Position numbers and translations under genes: made by a program. This document shows positions 58,206 through 64,000 of a DNA stretch of 64,000 nucleotides, piece after piece. Positions within the stretch are counted from its first letter, which is position 1, and each line of letters opens with the position of its first letter. Where the stretch lies: positions 140,510,854 through 140,574,853 of the forward strand of contig JAIOJX010000031.1 of the NCBI GenBank assembly GCA_022376925.1. Reading direction: 5' to 3'. This DNA is from Tragulus kanchil. Its lineage: Eukaryota > Chordata > Mammalia > Artiodactyla > Tragulidae. A model generated the notes under the pieces. It worked only from the letters and a program-made list of their open reading frames with translations, did not search any database and was not told the DNA's origin.

Positions 58206-58338
58206 GACATGAGTTTGAGCAACGAATTTAAGTACGAGCAAGCTCCAGGAGATGGTGAAGGACAGGGAAGCCGGGTGTGCTCCAGCCCATGGGGTGGCAT
58301 AGAGTAGGCCACAACTGAGCGACTGAACTGAACTGAAG
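58206..58338 (+). mobile_element. BovB 3'-end fragment
   Basis: catgagtttgagcaacgaat, aggagatggtgaaggacagg, then acaactgagcgactgaactg. Confidence 0.88.
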
Positions 58339-59983
58339 GTGCAGCTATGAAAACAGGCTCAGCGAAGTCCATCCACTTGCCCAGAGAGGGGCTCTGAGAT
58401 TTGAACCCAGGCCGTACAGCACTAAAATCTGAGCGCATGAGCACTTCTGTCCACTGCTCGTGTCACCTGGTCACCTTCAAAGATGTGCAGGACCTGTGGT
58501 CTTGGGCAGAGACAGGGAGACAAACAGGTGACATTGATTTGCACAGTGTATTGGGCACGGGGTGGGAGAACTCAGCCGAACTCCCTCCTCTGGGCCATCC
58601 CTCCCCCCTCACCCTCCAGGCCACTTGGTATCTTCCTCGGCTTTTCCGGGCAGCTCAGCTGCAGCTGGAGGCAGCCTCTGGGAACCACCAAGAGGCTTTA
58701 TGATGTGCAGATGGTGTTTCCGCCGAGCCCCTTGCTTTTCATGTCGGTGGCCTCTGGGAGCTGGGCCAGCCCAGATGTCCCTGGTCGTGAGAAAGGCTCC
58801 CCTGGCAAGACGGGCACACGATGCCAGCGACGGTGGCCTCAGGCCAGCTCTGGCTGGGATCCTCTGATGAGGGGGCTTGGCTGGATGCTTGTGAGGCGGA
58901 AGTGTCTGTGTCATTGGTGTCCAGCCCTGTGGATTAGGTTGGTGTCTCTGCAGACCCAGGAATATCACTTCTGTGGCTGCTAAGAGAGACACGGCACAGC
59001 TAGCTTTTCAAAGGGACTCTCGATGGATTCTTTTTTCCCACGCATGTTGTTTTATCTCTCACACTATCCACGAGCACAGACTGCCTCTCCCGCCAGAGCA
59101 AGTGCTCCCCAGGCACAGGAGCAATCTCATCTCCGGCACTGATGGGCTGGGCCGAGATCAGGAGACCTACGTCTCCTCCACCAGACCCGGGTGTTCTACA
59201 ATCAAGGACAAATATGTCTCTGCCATTGGGAAAATGAGAGCCTGCTGGCTTTCAGAGTAGGAGTTCCCCAAATCAGGGAAACGTGACTCATCAAGCTGAG
59301 AGATTTAAAGTTGCCTACTATGTCTTTGTCCCTTCCATCAGGCTGAAGACTCCCCAGGAAGAAGTGAGTGTCTCCCCCATTGGAACAGGAGCTCCCTGAG
59401 AGTGGAGTGATGGTATTTCTTCATTTCTCTTTTCCTAGGATGCCTAGTGTAGGAGAGATCGCTATGGACAGTCTGGGGGGCAAGCAACACCCATCCTGGA
59501 CTCTGCAGCCCTGGCCTTAGCCACCCATCTTGGAAGGACGGGACGGTGACAGGCAAAGCGGGTGCTGGAGATACATGGGTGAGAAAGACCGACTGAGGTT
59601 GACGGACACCTGGCCGGTGTCTGTCTCGTGACTTGCTGGAGAACTTAGCTTTTGGCTCAGGGCTTTTTCTTTAACAAGAGCTCCGTGAGGATGACTGAAT
59701 GATGAATGAATGAATGAAGACCTGGTTCCTGCCCTTGAGATGCTCACCTGCTCCTAGGGAAGCAATGAAGCTCACTTTTCTCAAGTGCCTCTATGCATTG
59801 CCTCTCATTGCTCTAAGGGTGTATTTCAGGCTCTTTAATGTAGATTACCTGATTTAATACTAAAAACTACCCTAGAGGATGTTTTATTTTCTCCACTTTA
59901 TGAATGAAATTACTCTCATTTAATTTCAGAGCCACCTTATATAAGTATGTATGAAGTGACATGTGAACTGAGGGAGAGAAAGG
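58339..59983. other. Single-copy intergenic DNA
   Basis: A MIR-like scrap at 58340-58410 and a short gaat repeat near 59697-59717. Nothing else recognised, including in the long open frames around 58401-58992. Confidence 0.5.
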
Positions 59984-62296
59984 CTTCAAAGAATGAGTGA
60001 CATTGGATATGGGTTTTGAAGGATGAGTAGGAGTTCACCAGCAAAGAAAATGGGGAGGCATATTTAGAAAAGGAGAGACATTTTGTTTACTTGAAAGACT
60101 CTTAGTTGGGGTTTTGGGTGTGCTTCCTCCTCCTATATGTGCTGTTGCCCTGCCTTCCTCCCTCTCTTCAGGAGGACACACAGCTTAATCTTATGCTGGC
60201 ACATCCCTGCCAAGATGCTAGGAAATCTCTGCTGTGAGCTTCCCACCCGAGCTCTAGGGCCAGTTGGACTTCTAGGAGGAAGGAAGGCTTATTGAGGGCA
60301 AGTTTGATATGAAATTTCCTCTTGGGCCCTCTGAAAAGGGCAGGGCAGTGGAGGAGGAGCTGGGACCCAAGTCCTGCATCTGGGCAGAGAGAGGAGGCAA
60401 AGAAAGATGGGGGTGGGTGAGTTGTCGCCTAGACCTGTGACTAGTGGCCCTTGCTCTGTGGTTTAGAAAGCAGACAACAGTTTATTTCAGCTCCCTCTGA
60501 AGGTGGACATCCTTTCCATATTTTTTTCTGGGCATAGGCAGGTGTTTCATTCTCCTGGGTGAGAGTGCAGAGTCGGTCTTCAGTAGATTCTTGGCTGTTG
60601 ATCAGTGGTCACACTGTGTGAAGTCATCATTTTGCTAAAACTGGGGAGAATAAGGTTTACCTCTGAGTTGAGCTCATCAGAATCCAATTCAAATCACAGT
60701 TTCAGAGAGGTCGGAAGCAAGAGCCTAAGACCTTCTCGATCGGCAGTTTTTAACTTGTATGTGTGTTTTTATCAGCTGAGCCTTAAAACAAGCCTGGAGA
60801 TTTTACCTGAAGCCTGGAGTGCTTATCCGATAAGAGCAGAAACGCAGGGATGCCAAGGACTGCCTGCTCAGCGTTGTCTTGACCCCCACCTTGACCTTCT
60901 AAGGAATGTTCCCGGAACCCAGTTCTGCCCAGTACGTGAGTATCTCTGGTGAATTCCAGCTCTCAGATGTTACCACCTGAGGCACTGGGAGGGGGATGAT
61001 TTGTCTGAGCGGCATCCATAGTGGGTTTCTGGGGCCATGTCTTCCAAACTGCTGGGCTGAAACCCAGTGTGGAGGGTGGCGTCTGAGCTGTAGGGCGGGC
61101 TCCAGCTCCCGGTCCCCGGGCCAGCGGGCCGCTGACCCTTCAAAGAATGAGTGACATTGGATATGGGTTTTGAAGGATGAGTAGGAGTTCACCAGCAAAG
61201 AAAATGGGGAGGCATATTTAGAAAAGGAGAGACATTTTGTTTACTTGAAAGACTCTTAGTTGGGGTTTTGGGTGTGCTTCCTCCTCCTATATGTGCTGTT
61301 GCCCTGCCTTCCTCCCTCTCTTCAGGAGGACACACAGCTTAATCTTATGCTGGCACATCCCTGCCAAGATGCTAGGAAATCTCTGCTGTGAGCTTCCCAC
61401 CCGAGCTCTAGGGCCAGTTGGACTTCTAGGAGGAAGGAAGGCTTATTGAGGGCAAGTTTGATATGAAATTTCCTCTTGGGCCCTCTGAAAAGGGCAGGGC
61501 AGTGGAGGAGGAGCTGGGACCCAAGTCCTGCATCTGGGCAGAGAGAGGAGGCAAAGCAAGACGGGGGTGGGTGAGTTGTCGCCTAGACCTGTGACTAGTG
61601 GCCCTTGCTCTGTGGTTTAGAAAGCAGACAACAGTTTATTTCAGCTCCCTCTGAAGGTGGACATCCTTTCCATATTTTTTTCTGGGCATAGGCAGGTGTT
61701 TCATTCTCCTGGGTGAGAGTGCAGAGTCGGTCTTCAGTAGATTCTTGGCTGTTGATCAGTGGTCACACTGTGTGAAGTCATCATTTTGCTAAAACTGGGG
61801 AGAATAAGGTTTACCTCTGAGTTGAGCTCATCAGAATCCAATTCAAATCACAGTTTCAGAGAGGTCGGAAGCAAGAGCCTAAGACCTTCTCGATCGGCAG
61901 TTTTTAACTTGTATGTGTGTTTTTATCAGCTGAGCCTTAAAACAAGCCTGGAGATTTTACCTGAAGCCTGGAGTGCTTATCCGATAAGAGCAGAAACGCA
62001 GGGATGCCAAGGACTGCCTGCTCAGCGTTGTCTTGACCCCCACCTTGACCTTCTAAGGAATGTTCCCGGAACCCAGTTCTGCCCAGTACGTGAGTATCTC
62101 TGGTGAATTCCAGCTCTCAGATGTTACCACCTGAGGCACTGGGAGGGGGATGATTTGTCTGAGCGGCATCCATAGTGGGTTTCTGGGGCCATGTCTTCCA
62201 AACTGCTGGGCTGAAACCCAGTGTGGAGGGTGGCGTCTGCGGAGCTGTAGGGCGGGCTCCAGCTCCCGGTCCGGGCCAGCGGGGCGCCCGTGACCC
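59984..62296. repeat. Tandem duplication D15 (unit about 1154 bp)
   Basis: Junction 61137/61138. The bodies are nearly identical. The last 80 bases of the first copy differ from 62236-62296 by several C/G indels. Confidence 0.96.
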
Positions 62297-64000
62297 AACG
62301 CTTGGGGCTCCAGGTACTTGCTACCCAAGAGGATGAGAGATGCTCTGAGGGTGGGGCAGCCCCTTGGCAGGAGGGCCAGCTGAGGTTCAGAGAGGGCCAG
62401 GCTCTGGATGCCTGGGTGTCGGCCACGGCATTCACGCAGGACAGCACTCTGCGTCGCGTTTGGTTCTGTTCCTCCAGGATCTTCGCTTGTCCCAGGCTCC
62501 GTCTGCCAACGGGGACCCCCAAGGTCCCTGGCAGCCGGCCATCGGCCCGGCCTTCGCCCAGCCGGGCGCCGTGAGAAGCAGATTCTGGTATGGAGGCTGC
62601 CAGGGCGTTACTAACGGGCTGTCGGTTGCAATTAGCCCAGCGGCCTTTCATCTGCCTGCCCTGCCCCTCCCGCTCCGGACGGCCTCTCATCAGCTTCCCG
62701 TCCTGTCCTGACTCCGGCTGGCCGGTGTCAGGCGCCCCTCCTGGGGCGGGACCCCAGAGGGTGGGGGGCCCGGCGGAGCAGGCCTCCCTGGAAACCCTGG
62801 CCAGGGCCTGGCTCTGGATCCAGTCCCGGGGCCCACCTCCAGCGGCCTTCTGTCCATCCCTCGGCTCTGCCAGGCACGGCCGGGCCCCTCTCTGAGCCGG
62901 GGCCTGGAAGGCTCCACCCACTCCAGTCGGGCCTGCCCGAGATTACCTAGGTGTTCTGGTGACTTCTGAGGGCCTCGCATGAAAGATAACGCCCAAATCA
63001 ACAAATCTGCCATTGTGGCTTTGAAGAGACTGTTTCAATCACTTTATTTTGTCTTTATGTCAGGTTTGCCAGATGGCTTGGGTCTTTCTGAGGTCCTGTA
63101 CCGAGGGGCCACAGAGAGAACTGGTGCAGCTTCAAAGCTCCTTTTTAATCTTTAGCAACATCACAGCGGCTGGGAAACTGCCTCGGCTCCCTCAAGTCTC
63201 TCCCACAAAAGAGGCGCGGCCGAGGCTCTAATGAAAGCCAGATAAAGGGATGGCTGGAATCAGAAACAGAGGGAAAAGAGCAGTCGTTAGTCTTTCTTGT
63301 AGCTGTTTCAAAAGAAATTCTAAGACAAATTATGGCTTTGGGTGTTTTTCTAAAAGGACTGAAGCAGGGAGAGGAGCTGGGGGCCGGTGCCTTGACCCTT
63401 CCGCACCCTTCCCCTTGCATAAAAGGCAGAGGAGACTGAAAAAAGGCCGAAATACAACAATAAACTTTCTGCGTGTGCGTGGGGATGAAAGCCCGGCTGG
63501 CATAATTATGGGCACGGGTGTGCGCGCGGGCAGTGCCTTTACCTTGCCGCCAGCGTTCTTAATGATGAGGCCCCCTCCTCTTTCTTCTCTGGAAGGGACG
63601 CCTCTGGTTTGGGGGAGCGGAGGTGGGGGCTGCACCACGCGGCTGACACTTGGCACCAGCCGCGGTCGTGTGATGCGGTCCCGGACGGGTCCACGCGCCC
63701 TCGCTGGTCGCCGACGCCTGTCATCCGCGAGGAGGCGGCCGTGGTGCCCACAGGTCAGCCTCCCATTCCATTTCCCTCTTCTCAAAGGTTTTGAGGTCTG
63801 TCTCTCGGGAGCTGGGGAGGGGCTGTTCTGCCCTCCCTACATGCACTCTCTTTCTGGGATCGCCCTGTTCTAGAGGACTCAGAGAGGCGGAGGAGACGGC
63901 TGTCTTTCCGTGGCAGGCACTGTCTTAAATGCCCACCTTCAGCCAGAGGGCCAGGCCAGTCCCATGCTGCTGTGCTCTCCAGTGAGGGTGGTGCACCGGG
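62297..64000. other. GC-rich single-copy DNA at the right edge
   Basis: CpG-containing stretches near 62400-62960 and 63480-63760 flank a less GC-rich, repeat-free segment (63000-63420). Open frames are long here because of base composition, and none resembles a known protein. No exon of the expected neighbour NKD1 is seen. Confidence 0.5.

Noticed and set aside
831..62296. Evenly spaced repeats as a CRISPR-like or satellite array
   Set aside because: Each pair has a different sequence and only two copies; there is no common repeat and no spacer pattern.
62124..62921. 265-residue open frame (minus)
   Set aside because: GC-rich DNA with low stop frequency, no known domain, and it crosses the end of duplicated block D15. 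No splice or promoter evidence.
63250..63873. 207-residue open frame (plus) as a first exon of NKD1 or another gene
   Set aside because: It does not resemble the NKD1 N-terminus and has no clear donor-linked continuation.

Overview
The window is vertebrate nuclear DNA from a ruminant. The evidence is ruminant-specific retroposons on both strands (tRNA-Glu/Bov-A SINEs, the RTE-type LINE BovB, ruminant L1 3' ends) together with older mammalian repeats (MIR, L2, hAT and other DNA transposons). One of the commonest SINE types here is not one I can match to a familiar cattle subfamily, so I do not name the species. The non-bovid ruminants are worth considering.

There is one protein-coding gene, BRD7, on the minus strand. 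It encodes a bromodomain subunit of the PBAF chromatin-remodelling complex. Its CpG-island promoter and exon 1 lie at about 28.8-29.66 kb. Seven coding exons (residues 1 to about 295 of a protein of roughly 650 residues) run leftward to 569, and the 3' exons lie beyond the left edge. Every splice junction has AG/GT signals and all phases join. Exons 3-6 encode the bromodomain region with Asn211 and Tyr217 intact.

From about 29.7 kb to the right end I see no convincing exon. That stretch is intergenic, with many SINEs, BovB and L1 fragments (notably an antisense L1 at 42.2-47.7 kb), L2/MIR relics and GC-rich unique DNA. In other mammals the next gene on this side is NKD1; no NKD1 exon was recognised.

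The dominant structure of the window is a series of fifteen head-to-tail near-identical duplications, each 1.05-1.18 kb, falling in unrelated sequence and about 16.8 kb in total. Mismatches and indels cluster next to the junctions. This is best explained by overlapping contig ends placed side by side without merging, so roughly a quarter of the window is probably duplicated by assembly. No BRD7 exon lies inside a duplicated block, but introns 2, 4 and 6 are inflated.

The most interesting biological item is at 27.89-28.20 kb: a U6 snRNA pseudogene joined directly to a Bov-A SINE in the same orientation. The pair is flanked as one unit by an approximately 15-bp target-site duplication, which looks like a template-switch chimeric retroposon. 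Other items are a SINE type that carries a G-quadruplex-prone tail and a CTCF-like head, and an in-frame open extension upstream of the BRD7 start codon.
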